A stretch of 64,000 nucleotides of DNA, taken from the NCBI GenBank assembly GCA_014871385.1, contig CM026429.1:11267409-11331408 (forward strand). The letters are read 5' to 3'. The position numbers and the translations under genes are program-made. Under the pieces are notes generated by a model that worked only from the letters and a program-made list of their open reading frames with translations, was not told the DNA's origin and ran no database searches. The DNA is from Ceratodon purpureus (taxonomy: Eukaryota; Streptophyta; Bryopsida; Pseudoditrichales; Ditrichaceae). This document shows positions 44,057 through 57,036 of the stretch, one piece after another (within the stretch, counting starts at the first letter, position 1; each line of letters starts with the position of its first letter).

Positions 44057-47000
44057 ATGGCAGGGGCGAGGATTCTCTCTCGTGCTATGCCCGGGCCGTT
44101 TTTGGTGCCCAAACCCTACCTCACGCGGCGACCGCCTCCGAGTTTGGAGCACTTGGTGTCGCGTCTGGCAATTCAGGGGCCGGTATCTAGAGCGTCGCCG
44201 CTGCAGAGCTCAGGGGGGTCGTTTTTCGGAGGTGGGTTTTCGTTTCCGAAGCTGGAGAGGGAGGGGGTGATGGGTGACGAGATGCCGGGCGTGGAGGGGG
44301 CGCGAGCGATGGGCGGGGGGCCGAGGACGTTCCCCGGGGGGGTGAGTAAGTGGCAGTGGAAGAATGCGCAGAGGAAGAAGGAGAAGATGGCGGAGAAGGC
44401 GCGGTTGGCGCGTGAGAAGCAGTTGTTTGATGAGCGGCGCAGGAGTGAGGCGATTGGGGCGGGTCCGTTGCTGGAGAAGCCTTGGGAGCCGCGTGCCCCG
44501 AGTGGCGCGTCGCCGTTGCCGCCCGTGCATCGTGATCCCAAGATTAAGGCGCTGGCTGATAGGTTTCAGAAGCGGGGGGCTGAGGAGCTCTGGACTGAGG
44601 AGGATGGTCCTGTGTCTCAGAGTCGTGCGGAGGCTCGCCCGTCTGCGCGGTACTTGCCCAAGGCTGGAGGGGCTGGGAATTCGATGGGGGGGAACTTTGG
44701 GGGTTCTTCTTCGAGCAATGGCAGGATGAATGGGAATGGTTAGTGTTTCGTAGCTGTGTGCTTGATCACGAATTTGGTTCAGACTCTGTATCTGTTGAAA
44801 TGCTGTTGTTCTGCTTCCAAAATGATTCGTGTATGAGTGGTTCGTTTGTTACCGTGATAGTTATGTCTCTCTACTTTTAAGGTTGAATTCTCGACATATT
44901 CTATGAAATCTGATAGTCAGTAATATGTTAGGTTGATCGTCCATGGGAATGTTAATTGGGTTCGACATTATTCACAGGTACTGGCAAACGACGTGGACCT
45001 CCCCAATCAGCAGCTGTAGACACGGATATGCCCCTTGCCGAGGAAGTTGTTGTTCAGCGCAAGAGGGTGAAGGAGTCGCCTGAAAGCAGTGATGAGGAGC
45101 CATTGGTGATCGGAGCAACCTTCAAGAATGCTTCTCATTTATCGAAAACTAGGTACGTTGAATCTGACTATAGGAACGAGAATTTCTGGTCGGGTGTAGC
45201 TTTGCCTTTCATCTGAATATTTTATTTACTTTTGGTTCACGTCTCATATGGAGAATTGTTGTCTGAACCTAAGAATTGTGAGCCATTTTTGGGAACATCA
45301 GATTAATATCTTGGTTTTTATTTTCTGCTTTTGGCGTACGACAGGTTTGATAACTTCAAGATTTCTCCACTTTCTCTCAAAGCCTTGCATGAGGTGGCTG
45401 GGTTTGACACCATGACAGTGGTTCAGAACGAGACGTTACCTGTGATTCTTAAAGGTATGACATTACCGGGTGCTCAATTTTTCAGCTGGCAATGTGGATC
45501 GGTTACTGCCCTGTATTGACAGTGTATGAGTTGCCGAAATTCTCTTCCTGAAGATTTATGGTGTCTCCGTTCTGATTTCTTTATACTTGGGTGAGGCAGG
45601 ACAGGATGTGCTAGCTAAAGCAAAGACGGGCACAGGCAAGACTGTTGCTTTTCTGGTAGGTTTTTTTGTAATCCTGCTGACTGCATATTTATGTGAATGC
45701 ACTTGACTGTTGTTTCTATATCCAAAAGCTCCTAGCATTGGTAATCGCTTACGGTGGATATGCATATTACAGCATGCGTTCGTGTTAACAACTTCATGAA
45801 TTTTAATTTTTAATTTTTAATTTTTGAACTACTAAGAACAATTCTTAATTGTTCTCTGTTGTTCTCTAATACATCTTGCATGCCGACATTTTGCAGTTGC
45901 CGGCTATTGAAGCCATTCTAAGAGAGGATTCTCATAATGCGAAGAGAAGTCCAATCAATGTTCTGGCTATTTGTCCAACTCGGGAATTAGCCTCTCAAGT
46001 TGCGGCGGAAGCTAAGATGTTGACTACATTTCAACGTGGTCTAGGTGTACAAGTTGTGATTGGAGGGACGAACATGGCCACCGAGACTAGAAGGCTTGAG
46101 AAATCACCATGCCAAGTAAGTACAGTCGTTAAAATTTACTGCACTGGAAGTATATGAGTCGGAAGATTCTTAACTACACATGGTATAATGGTCCTTGTAC
46201 CATCTAAGACTCGTCAACACCAAACGACTAGGCTCTAATATGTGCGACTTTGCTCTTTATATATAGATTCTGGTTGGAACTCCGGGAAGGCTACTTGACC
46301 ATATTCAGTCGAATCCAGATGTGCGGAGGCAATTGCAAGACTTGAAGGTCCTGGTCCTTGATGAAGCAGATCAATTGCTGGATATGGGATTCCGAAAGAG
46401 CTTGGATGGTATCATCAAAGCGTTGCCGAAGGAGAGGCAAACGCTCCTGTTCTCTGCAACTGTGCCAAATGAGGTTCGCTTGTGTGTTCCTCTCTGTTAT
46501 GATTTAATAGTAGATTTATACTAGAGCCGGCTGATTTTTCAATTTCCATGTAGTGTAAAGAGTTGCATTTAATTAAAAGGGCTGGCACAGTACGCAGAAC
46601 AACTACGAGCTAGATTGTACTGCTGAATTGGGGGCATGCAAGTTTGTTAATAGCAAGGTTTATACACAACTTATACTAAGTCCCTAATCTTGTGGTGATT
46701 TAGGTTAAGAGCATGTGCAAAATTGCTTTAAAGAGCAATTACGCCTACATTGATACTGTTGGTGAGGATGACGAGGAGACTCATGTCAAGGTTTGTACTC
46801 ACACATATCCTACTTTAGAGTTATTGAAGTTTTCTATTCTGTTTGCGTTTAGTATGAGATGATGATTTTACTATTTATGCTTTTATTTTCCATATTAGAT
46901 GTATCCTATTTTTAAGCACTTCTTTGTTTGTGGCCCTGTTTTTTTTCCCAGGTTGATTAGTAATTTTCATTTTGCTTGAAGCTAGTATTTAACGTTATTA

Positions 47001-48386
47001 TGTATCTTCGCTGACTTTCTTACCCATTTTCAGGTTAAACAAGAGTACCTTATTGTACCTTTGGAGAAGCAGTTGACCGCTATCTATGCTTTGCTCAAGC
47101 AACATGCTATGCAAGATCCTAACTTTAAGGTTCATCCTTGTCTACTGCAACCTTCCTACTTGCTCTTGGATATGTTATGCGTTAGTGTTTAATGACATCA
47201 TTAGTTCAGGTGTTCTATGGCTTCAGGGTTCTGTTGAAAGTGTAATCTACTCCCTTGTGTCTATCATGGTGTAAAACATGCAGTTCTTGCTTAACTGAAC
47301 CCGTGTTTAAATTCCGTTTCAGGTGCTAGTCTTCTGTACAACAGCTCGAGTTACTGCCTTGTTTGCAGAATTCTACAAGAAACTTGGCATGAACACTCTT
47401 GAGATCCACTCTCGGAAGTCGCAGTCATTCCGAACCAAAGTATCAGACGAGTTCCGTAATCATCCTGGTGGGGTTATTATGTTCACTTCTGATGTTTCAG
47501 CTCGAGGGGTTGACTACCCAGACGTGACGCTTGTTCTTCAGGTACCCGTTTTTAGATCATATTTGGGTTCTCTATGTTGGGTCATGTCTGAGATTTTTTT
47601 GTAGTCTTGTCTGGCTTCAATTACATTCGTTCTTCACTTTGCGAGCAAATGAGCATCTGTATTGATTACAGTCGATGCTGATGATATATGCAGATCGGAA
47701 CACCAGCAGGACGAGAGCAGTACATTCACAGGCTCGGCCGCACAGGTCGAGCTGGTAAGGAAGGGCGAGGGCTGCTTATCCTGATGCCCTGGGAGGAAGT
47801 TTTCCTGCGGTCTTTGAAGGACATCACAATTCCTCAAGCAATGGATATTCCCATTACTCCAGATGTTGAGGCGAAGGTTTGCACTTGGACCTTTCCATAG
47901 TTTTGGGTCTCCCTAGGTTTCTAATGTGCTGTACAAGACTGTTTGATGTGGTTTCAAGGTCAACATGCAGAGGTCTTTGTCTCCAGTTGTTTATTGAATC
48001 GTAGTTCATTAAATCCGTTTCATGTGCTTGTGATAACCTGATTGGTGCAGTCTGCCAAGGTCTTGATTATGTAATCCATTCTATTTGAGCTTTTGTACGT
48101 CCAAATCATCATCGATGCATGTTTTCTCGCAGACCTCTCATATTAGATGTACATGCAGGTGAACAAAGCAATGCAGTATGTCAGTGAAGATGCGAAGGAG
48201 AAGGCCTACCAAGCATGGTTGGGCTACTACAATTCATGTACAGTCTTGAAATGGGACAAACCGACACTTGTGAAACGGGCAAACCTTTTTAGCACAACAT
48301 TGGGACTACACCAACCTCCAGCCTTGATGAAGAAAACAGTTGGCATGATGGGGCTGAGAAACGTTCCTGGTTTAAGGATTGCTTAA
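44057..48386 (+). CDS. DEAD-box RNA helicase of the RH25/26/31 type
   Basis: Eleven exons join in frame: 44057-44738, 44978-45152, 45345-45454, 45600-45655, 45897-46115, 46267-46473, 46704-46790, 47034-47129, 47323-47541, 47694-47876 and 48159-48386, giving 753 residues. All core motifs are present: [22 protein letters not shown] ([13 protein letters not shown]), SAT (LLFSATVP), [20 protein letters not shown] and [10 protein letters not shown]. The C-terminus, [10 protein letters not shown] ... [20 protein letters not shown], is diagnostic of the plant RH25/26/31/33 group. The N-terminal ~230 residues are basic and disordered; the first ~45 are Arg/Ser/Pro-rich with few acids, suiting an organelle-targeting peptide, though not proving one. 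These enzymes unwind RNA with ATP. I chose the ATG at 44057, since the frame upstream begins only with TTG. Confidence 0.92.
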
Positions 48387-49420
48387 CTTCGTTGCTGTTC
48401 AATCATTTAATTAGTTGTTGTAGTCACGAAATACCAACCACCTCTCCAATTTCACAATGGGCCACGTGTCACTGGACACGTCCGTCGATTTGGACTGTGT
48501 CTCTTGAGGGCCTTTACGAAGCCTGCTCTGAAACTCATGCTCAGGTTACAACCGTTATAGGTGTCAAGGTCGATCTTCATATTTTAGTAGAAGCCATCCT
48601 AAATTTTTAGCATGAGGTTGTACTATTTAGACTCTGTGTTGTGCAGCTTTGCTGAGCTGGTGTCTAGAAACAATTTTTACCTCGGCCTTGGTCAGGTGAG
48701 AGGATGCCAATTGTTAGAATCAGTTATTCAATTTGATTTACATGATACACTTCGCATTCCATAACGATGAAGCTTAATTTGTACGTCTCCATGACTTCTA
48801 TATCCAGCAGCTATCTCTATGGATATTTCTAAAGCTCAGTGGAATGAGTAAAGAACTAGTCACTTAGAACAGGATGTTATATTCACATTTCCTTCAATAG
48901 AAACGATTGAACAAGGGCTACAAAATATGCACAACACTCAAAAAATCTAGTAAGATATGAAGGAGTTGCAGATTTTTAGGATTTTAAAACTTTTGAAGTT
49001 AATTTGTCCTTCATGTCAGAAGTGTGGTGTTCTTATGTTTTTTGGGAATGGCATGTTGAAGGCTATGAGATGGATACCTTGTCTGCCTAATCTGAATAAG
49101 TTTTGAGAAGTCTTTTACATTTTTGGTTTTGGTAGTTCTCGAACCAATGTTATTAGAGTTGAATTCATGAAATTGGAAATTGGTGGTCTTTTATATAGAA
49201 ATATTGGGTTTGATTTACTAAAGATATCCTTGTTGTTCCAAATATATTTTTTCCCTAATGTTTTCTTTTGCAGCACATTGAGTAATGAAGTGGGGACTTT
49301 CCAACATAGATCTTAATCTTCAAGGGAAACCTTCATGAGTTGTATTCTTTGTCGCCTCTCATCCCTTCTCCACTTCGTATTGTGTGTCCTTAATATTGAT
49401 TTTTGCTATTGGTGGATCAC
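48387..49420. other. Intergenic stretch downstream of the helicase gene
   Basis: Presumed 3' UTR and AT-rich intergenic sequence. I see no gene. Confidence 0.45.
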
Positions 49421-49950
49421 TACCGTAGGTTCATAGCAGCTTGGGCACTCTTTTGCCCAATAATTAATTAAAGTGGAAAAAGTGGTTAGGCAGTTTGAAA
49501 AATAATATCTCAAAAGTTGGGCAACTCTAAAGTATAAATAAATATAAGTTATGCATTCATCTAGTTTTGTAACTAGTTAGGGTTACTTTCGAAATGGATG
49601 ACGGCTGCTTATACATTTGACTTTACCCTAATCACTTGCATTAGTAACCTTAAGCAGACTTATTGTAATGTATGCTGTAGTTTTATCGTGTATCAATGGT
49701 TTTTGTATATAGGGAAGTGATTGTGTGAGTTAAAGTATGTCATTTGTGACCCTTGTGAGCTTCACAGTGTGAAATATATTTGGCACTATTTTGTTGAATT
49801 TTCTCTCATGCCACTTGAATTTACGTAAGTTTGGGTAATTTTGTAATTTCATTTATTCATTTTTGGGCAATTACAGCCATGAATTTCCGGAAAATTTGGG
49901 CAGTCTTGTAAATAATTATTTTCTGCCCAAGCTGCTATGAACCTACGGTA
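49421..49950. mobile_element. 530-bp MITE with perfect 27-bp inverted ends
   Basis: TACCGTAGGTTCATAGCAGC at 49421, continuing TTGGGCA, is matched exactly by its reverse complement at 49924-49950. The outermost TA on each side fits a TA target duplication, leaving 25-bp terminal repeats starting CCGTAGG. Several TTGGGCA words recur just inside both ends. There is no coding capacity. Perfect ends suggest a recent Tc1/mariner-type non-autonomous insertion. Confidence 0.8.
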
Positions 49951-50828
49951 CCTGAAACATTGTTCGCAATAAGACTTAAAATTGCAAAATGCCATATTGT
50001 AGGGCAAAAGAACCTTTCATTTCCTTCACCACTTCTTCATCCAACACGCTTGAGGTTGTCACTCTTGATAACTTGTGGAATAGTAATGTATATCTATGTC
50101 TATTTGGCACTAAAATGTTGCCCAATAGAGAACAACTTTGAACATTGATGATGAAGAATTCTGGTAATGGAGATATATCTAGTAAACTTTACAAATGGTC
50201 ATAGGTAATGTAGTACAATTCTTGTAGTTTCAATAAATATTCAACTACTTTTGAATTCTACAATGTCAATTCCAGACATTGAAAGATGATAAAGATTAGG
50301 AAACTAATATAATCGTGTAGCAAGGCCAAATTTCATAACCAACACACAAGTCTCACCCACTTAATGGAATCAATTCTTGTCGTGTCTTCTTTTGCCAATG
50401 TTTTTCATGCATCTGACATTCACTTATGCATTCCCTTAACCTTTAAGGCAATGACATTCAATTCATAAATCATAGGCAAAATGTTCTATTGTCCAATATA
50501 TGTGCATATTTTTTTTTTGCAAGTTCTAACATGAAGATGTTTTTTCTAACAAAACCATCACTACCACACCACACTCTCTCATAAGTTGAAATATGCCTCC
50601 GTGGAACTTCTAAACCTTGTACAAGCATGCATGATCGCTATGGAAGAGCGGCAAATATCCCTTATTTTACAAGTCCTCATTGAGTTATTTTACAAAACAT
50701 CCTTCACAGTTTAGTTCAAGAAATATTTGCTTATCGAGTGGACCTTTGCAATTTTTGCTATGCCCTAAGAATTGCTAGTCTTTGACAAGTGGACTAGGTT
50801 GATTTTTCCCGCTGCATAGGCAAAAATA
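49951..50828. other. Intergenic stretch right of the MITE
   Basis: AT-rich sequence with no gene that I can support. Confidence 0.4.
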
Positions 50829-50915
50829 CACTTCAATGCACTCACAATATATTTCGACACTTCAATGCACTCACAATATATTTCGACACTTCAATGCACT
50901 CACAATATATTTCGA
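50829..50915. repeat. Three exact copies of a 29-bp tandem repeat
   Basis: The unit CACTTCAATGCACTCACAAT plus ATATTTCGA is repeated three times head to tail with no spacer and no mismatch. The identity suggests a recent expansion. It lies in the AT-rich interval between the helicase and F-box genes. Confidence 0.9.
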
Positions 50916-51547
50916 TCATATCCATATACTTAATATTCAGACATCTTTAACAATTACATGTCTAATTAGAAATGTCAAGTGATGAATAAGCTAGCGTCAT
51001 CTTGATTTGAAATGGTCTCACCCTACGACTTTCCACTTTAGTCCTGTATCACTAGGAATATAAATCCTCAACTCTTGAGTTGTTTTGCCAATTGGCGAAG
51101 TAAGAGGCTACAACTCTGAAAAGAGACAAAGATTGGAAATATTTTTTTCAGCAGCATTTCACAAATACCCTCATTCATCAATATTGACGCATCTAAAGAA
51201 GAAAAAAATAAACTTTCAACAAGGAATTTTACAAATAAGTTCAACAAGAGATTTTTAACTATGAGTCTTTACATAAAACATTAATGGACTATACTTTCAA
51301 CCTATGAATGGAGTATTATTTTTGCTATCTTCACCCCTTTCAAGGACTCAAAAGCATGCATTCTCCACACACTCCAAAGCCATTCACCAAATTAGTATCA
51401 CCACACAACCGCAACACTACATTGAGACAGATGGAACTAACCCACAAGCCAACATCATGACACAAGCTGCTATCACAACACAACAATTGCTGCTCCCACC
51501 TTCACCCCCCAAGCTTCCATACTCTTCATCTTCATCACTGCATCTCA

Positions 51548-51760
51548 TCAACCATCACCAAACCATCACCAAACCATCACCAAACCATCACCAAACCATC
51601 CCAAAACCATCACCAAACCATCCCAAAACCATCCCAAAACCATCCCAAAACCATCACAAAGCCATCACAAAGCCATCACAAAACCATCCCAAAACCATCC
51701 CAAAACCATCACAAAGCCATCACCAAACCATCACAAAACCTTCACCAAACCATCCTGAAC
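51548..51760. repeat. 11-bp minisatellite upstream of the F-box gene
   Basis: About 18-19 copies of ACCATC(A/C)C(C/A)AA run head to tail. Because the unit is 11 bp, every frame cycles and none is stopped, which creates a long spurious open frame (51304-51951) rich in Thr, Ile, Lys, Pro, Ser, Asn and His. Confidence 0.85.
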
Positions 51761-51802
51761 TCAGTCACAGTGATATCCAACCCAACCCAATTTGTGGGGA
51801 AG

Positions 51803-51963
51803 TAGGGGAGAGAGAGAGGGGAAGAGAGGGGAAGAGAGGGAGAGAGGGAGGAAGGATTGTGGGAGAGAGGCAGAGAGTAGAGGAGAGAGGAGGAGTTGGG
51901 TTAGAGAGATTGAGGGGAGGGCAGTTTTGTTTTGGTGGGGTGTGGATCTGAGGGGTTTTGGGG
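51803..51963 (+). promoter_or_regulatory. GA-rich leader of the F-box gene
   Basis: GAGAGAGAGGGGAAGAGAGG and related purine tracts (51,808-51,880) precede the start codon at 51964. Such GA tracts are common in plant core promoters and leaders; the helicase gene has a similar one at 43,998-44,020. Confidence 0.4.
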
Positions 51964-54900
51964 ATGGAGCAGCTGCCGGGCGCGCTGCTGCAGGAGGTTC
52001 TGGCCAAGGTTTCAGCGACCGATTGTGCGCGGGCGGCGTGCGTGGCGCGTCTTTGGAAGCAGGTGGCGCACCAGGAGGCTCTGTGGGAGGCACATTGCTG
52101 TGCCGACTTCCCCGTCACTCGGCAGCTTGACCCCTTCAATCGCCCCTGCTTCACTTGGAAGGTACGTGGGAGGGTTTGGTTTGCCTTGACTTCTCCGTGA
52201 GCCATTTTGTTGGGCTGTATGGAATGGGTTTTGCACTTGAACATGGAGAATTTGTGTAAATTACTTGTTGCGCTTGCACAAGTTGAGACTGGTGGCGCCC
52301 TGTTCTTGGAGAATTTGGAGCTTAGGGTTGATGTATGCAATTCGTTTCGTGTTTTGGGCTCCTATTGTAGCATATGCCGGATCAGAATATGTTTTGTGGA
52401 TGTGACGATTGGTGCTTACACAAAATTGTGTCGAGATCACTACGAAGAATTATTCTGGAAGTGAGGCTATTTGTTCTGAAACCAGATGTAATCACAAGAT
52501 ATTTGTTTCTTAATAGCCGAAGAGATCGGATGAGCTCTAGGGTTTGATGAGCTCGTGAGTCCAAGGCTACTCGTGGCGGTGTTTCTGGAACAATCCTAAT
52601 TAAGGGGGTACACCGTGAGAAATTCAGGGTTCTTTCTGTGGGATCACGAGACCATGATAAGATGGTCGATATGAGTGGCTTCTACTGCCTATTTGAGTGC
52701 ACATGAGAGGAGTGTATAGTTGCGGTTTCACGTTACTGCGTGTTCTGCTGGAGGAGATCGGATTGTGATATGTAGACTCAGCTCATCTGGCTTTAGGATG
52801 GTCGATGGTGAGATGAGCTCTACGATTATTCACTTCCCTTGGTATATTGCAGTATGCAAGCAGCAGATATTCCGAGGGGAGTGAGTATGGTATTTTTCGT
52901 TAGCGCCGAACCTCTGGGAATATATCTCAATTTTCTTCTTAAGCTACCAATTTTGTCAGAGGCGACTATTGATATTGTTGCTGGACAATGGTTGAACGGT
53001 GAAGCGATCGAGCATATCATAACCCTTGATGTACGTTGTATGTCAGGAAACTTATGAGAAATGGAAAGTGTCGCGTTTAGTTCAACGCAGCAAGCTTTGC
53101 TGGGATTCGTTACGCACTTGGACGGCAAACAATTTCAAAGAACTTGCCAGTTCATTGGCCCCAGGTATTTACATGCTGCTGCATTGTGCTTTTCATTTCT
53201 ACTTGCACTGTAATGAAGGGGTTTAGTTTTTGGCGCTCGGTTTCTTTGGTGACCAGCTTATTGAGGAACTTGCAATGTATACCACGCTAGTGGTTTACAC
53301 TTGCTAAGATTTCTTCCGTCAAGATTTCCCAGTATGTCACTACTGCCTGTGCAGCTTTTCATTACGTGTTCACTGTTGCAAACTTATCCGGTTACTGCTG
53401 AATCAGGTGCTACGCTGGAGGAGCTCGATGAGGCAGAGTCAACTCTAAAGTGCAAATTTCCTCCTGCTGTTCGTTTGTTGTATCGTTTTTGCAATGGGCA
53501 AAGAGGTGAAGCGCGTGATGTTGGCCTAATAGGAGGCTATAGTTTCTCACACCACTTCGTTAACGTTCATCTATTATCTTTACGACAGGTAAGCTGATAA
53601 TCTTTTCTCGGCATACCGTATTGAATGGGGATGATGTTTGCTTGGTCCAAGTTCTGGGATGACTGATATGTCCTGTTCATGCTTGCAGGTGGTGAACTTG
53701 ACTGATCGCATCTTGCCTCCATTGACACGAAATCGCCGTATCATTATTGCTGCCTCAATTAACTTGAACAAGTTTTTTTTTTTAGACTGTGAGGATGGTA
53801 ATGTCTATGTTGGCACGAGAAACTTGCCTGTAGATGGAGAGATGATGGTCTGTGTACCAGAGCAAGCCAGCGCTTCAGAGGAAGAGTCACAAGATGGAAT
53901 GCTTCGGTGGCTGGAGAACTACGCTCATTGTTTGCAGTCGGGCATGTTCCAAGTTCGCACAGAGCAAGGAAGTCGAAGCATTAGCCTTTATCCTGACACG
54001 GAGCCTTATTGCACTACTGCTGTTACTCGTGGTGTTCAGGTCTGCTTGATTCGAACCACTAGCAGAATTATGGTCAATCCAAACAGTTTACGTAATGAGC
54101 CATTAGTGCATGCTGTTGCACAAAGTATAGTGAATCACTACACCTGCCGTAAAGATTTTGAGTTTAGCGCTGAACTTCGTTTACTTATTCATGACTCGGA
54201 TCTTCTATCTCAACGACTCTTACTCATTTGTCTTTTACCTCATCGAATATCCCTTCATGGCATCGGCTATTTTCATTGGAATTTTCACACTTTATTGAGC
54301 AAACCCTTTTTGTTGCAAATCGGAGATTGCATGTTACTCTTCATTTTGTTTATTGCCTTCCTATAGACCGATGGGTGGTTACTTCATTTCTGATCTTTGA
54401 TGGTATTCAACAGGTCCGCTGCTCAGGAGTTTTTGTGCCAGAGCTGTCACGAGTGGAGGAAATGGACGATAGCTACTGGTTTTCTTACTCGGTTCGAATG
54501 CGTCTGCTGGATCCGGCACCTGGCCAAACTGATGCACTCACCACCTGCCAGCTTTCAGACAGACACTGGGTCATCCGTGCCAATGATACTGTTGTAGCAG
54601 AAGTGCGTGGAAGGGGAGTTATTGGAATGGTATGTGGCTCTTGCGCATTTTGTCTCCAAGTTGCTAAGTCTAGGGAATTATTACTCAAGATCCATCTCAT
54701 TCTGTTCGTGGTATTGACGAGCTAACCTTCGAGAGTTGTGTCCGTCTCAGTATCCCTTGCTAGAGATAGGAGACGAGGAGTTTGTATATGAGAGCTGCAC
54801 CGGACTTCGTGCCAAGAAGGGCTCAATTGATGGCGATTTTACTTTCATCAATCGATTTTACTCTCCAAGGTGTGTATTTCATCTGTGACCTCTGTGTATC

Positions 54901-55112
54901 TTACATAAATCACGTCCTCTGTGGACATGTACGTGTGAAGTGCTTTTTGGCTCTGTACAATAATCTACTCTGACAATGTTTTGTTTGGCGTTATTCTTCC
55001 TAGCAGGAGTCCACAAGATTCTGGCGCTGGCCATGTTTCTTCGTCGAGAGGGCCTCCTTTTCAAGCAAATGTGGCTAGATTTCCTTTGGAGGTGCCTCAG
55101 TACATATATTGA
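51964..55112 (+). CDS. F-box protein with ApaG domain, SKIP16-like
   Basis: Seven exons, 51964-52161, 53047-53164, 53407-53588, 53689-54039, 54414-54629, 54751-54869 and 55007-55112, join in frame to 429 residues, close to Arabidopsis SKIP16. The F-box is at residues 4-50 (LPGALLQEVLAKVSATDCAR, then VARLWKQVAHQEALWEAHC). A SMI1/KNR4-like middle domain covers about residues 85-230 (ATLEELDEAESTLKCKFPPA, LLYRFCNGQ, GLIGGYSFSHHFVNV). The C-terminal ApaG/DUF525 domain holds GVQVRCSGVFVPELS, YWFSYSVRMRL, RHWVIRANDTVVAEVRGRGV and EEFVYESCTG. F-box proteins choose targets for SCF ubiquitin ligases. The ApaG fold is a ligand- or protein-binding beta-sandwich whose partner is unknown. The 885-bp first intron is the longest. 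I see no damage. Confidence 0.92.
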
Positions 55113-55715
55113 TGCGTAGGAGGCGAGTTGAGATATTGTGGATGCTGTAAATATATCCTACTATGTAAGATGGCTCTCTGGTTACCTTTTTTATCACGAC
55201 ACCATGTTTTTGGGCATTTTCCTCGAAGGGCCTCTTGGTCCCCCCTGTGACGTAGGCAATTCATTAGTCCAGCGCATTAGCCTGGAGAAAGAGATTTATG
55301 GAGTATCTACTGTTACTGAAGCATGTATGTTATGACCCACATACTGTAGATTTGTTCTCTGGGAAATACTCCACCAGAAATTCGTTTCATCTGGCCCAAA
55401 TTGCGGATGCATTTGCGACCTGGATCAAATTGGTGACGGGTGTAATTCTCTGTCATATTGTTTGATTAAGTCAATGGAATTAACCATAGTATTTCAACCC
55501 ATAACTTCAAAACAAATATTTCTTAAAATTGATTGAGAAACAAGTTTCTTCTTCACGTACTGTTTCCAAACGTATCTGTATGTTCAAAACAATAAAAATC
55601 ATATACGTTCTACCGGTGCAAATTTAGTAGTGTGCGACAAATCCAAGCTCAACTTGCAAAAACGCCCGAGAAAGCCCAAGAGTCCATTCGGACATTGCCA
55701 TGGGACCAACGTCCT

Positions 55716-55763
55716 GCAAGTTGGGATGCAAGTTGGGTTGCAAGTTGGGATGCAAGTTGGGAT
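55716..55763. repeat. 12-bp tandem repeat, four copies
   Basis: GCAAGTTGGG(A/T)T is repeated four times with one substitution. It lies just downstream of the F-box gene and has no evident function. Confidence 0.8.
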
Positions 55764-55785
55764 GTTCTTAGATGCTAAGGCTCAC

Positions 55786-56060
55786 TCAGGGTTCTCCGAA
55801 GACTTTGATGAATATTCGTTCTGGAGGAGCTGCTACAGTCCCCAACTTGAACTTCACCTTCACTGAGACGGGGATGGTGAGGGTTGTCAGTTTGAGACGG
55901 TGAGGGTTCTCGTTTGCATCCGACTGGTTGTCGATCCTCACAAGGGATGCATCAGTGAGGATCTGTAAGCTTAGTCCTGCGGTAGTTTCCTTCTTCGGGA
56001 TGAAACTGTCGGTAGGAGCTCTTCGCCACACTGAAGCAGCGGTGCATCTGCCTGAGTGGC
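55786..56060 (-). pseudogene. Fragment resembling a LEA_2/NHL-type domain
   Basis: The minus-strand frame reads SVWRRAPTDSFIPKKETTAG ... VRIDNQSD ... LTIPVSVKVKFKLGTVAAPP and then stops. The closing VKVKFKLGTV pattern resembles the last strands of LEA_2 (NDR1/HIN1-like) domains. No convincing start or upstream domain is visible before about 56,060, where an acceptor-like TTCAG lies. It is a gene fragment or a single exon of a gene I cannot complete, and the family call is weak. Confidence 0.35.
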
Positions 56061-56088
56061 TCAGGTGAGTGAGTTTCCTCGTTTGCAA

Positions 56089-57036
56089 ATCAACTTTCGT
56101 TTAAGAGCATGCTAAGGGGAGTCGTTCTGCATAAGATACAGTTTGATCCGACTCATGTAATACGAATTCTGTTTATATGTTTGTGATTTGTATTTATGGG
56201 TTATTTACTAGCCGGAGGTAACCATCTAGTGGCCATCTTCTGGCATCTCTCTTTCGAGTTCTGTCAATCCTAGGAATGACGTCGTGCTGCCTCTGTTGGC
56301 GACTTCCACCGCTGTCGGTGGCTTGGCGCTGTCTGTGTTCTGTCCTCTCGAAGGACATGCATCGAACAGGGTTTTCTACAATCTAAACCTAATTTGTCAA
56401 CTATGGGAGAGGAAGAGAATTGGCGGAAGCAGTCAGTGGAGTTAGATACGTTTCTGCACATGTTGATCGAAATATATCTCACTGTACATGTTAGGTACCG
56501 GTACAGTGGAGGTGTACTTTTTTTTGGATTTGTGTCACACAAATTAGTTGAAACTTGACAGCAAGTATCAGCCACTTAGAGCAGTATGTAACTAGTCGAA
56601 GTATGAAATGTGCATCGCAGATACTGGAGACAAGTCTTAAGTCTAGGTACTCGTCAACAATTTAAGAGTGTACTGTAATCAGGTCGAGGAATGATCTCTA
56701 CAATATTCTACACCGGTCTCACTTGATAGTAATCACGAATTTATCTGTAGTATATTGCAAATTGTTGCAAGAATGCCCATCAATGAACTGAGCAGTTTGC
56801 CTGCAGATTGATGATGCAAACAGAACTTACCGAATCAACATCAATTTCAAATTCACTGTTCAGTTAGGGAATAGGTTATCCAGCGAAGAAGGTTTATCTT
56901 GCCCGTCTTGCGAGGAGTGTACATCATACTATGGGCAAGCCTTGGTGTTAAGTGCAATTTTATGACCAAAGACGCACTTTACATAATCTCTTACCTCCCG
57001 AATTAATGATCTTGAGTGGACCCTAGTACACTACTC
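56089..57036. other. Intergenic stretch upstream of the TNL gene
   Basis: Single-copy sequence holding the presumed TNL promoter. I see no gene. Confidence 0.45.

Noticed and set aside
50829-50915. CRISPR-like array
   Set aside because: Three head-to-tail copies with no spacers in a plant nuclear region; it is a plain tandem repeat.
51304-51951. 215-codon protein upstream of the F-box gene
   Set aside because: Mostly translation of the 11-bp minisatellite and GA tract; no domain.
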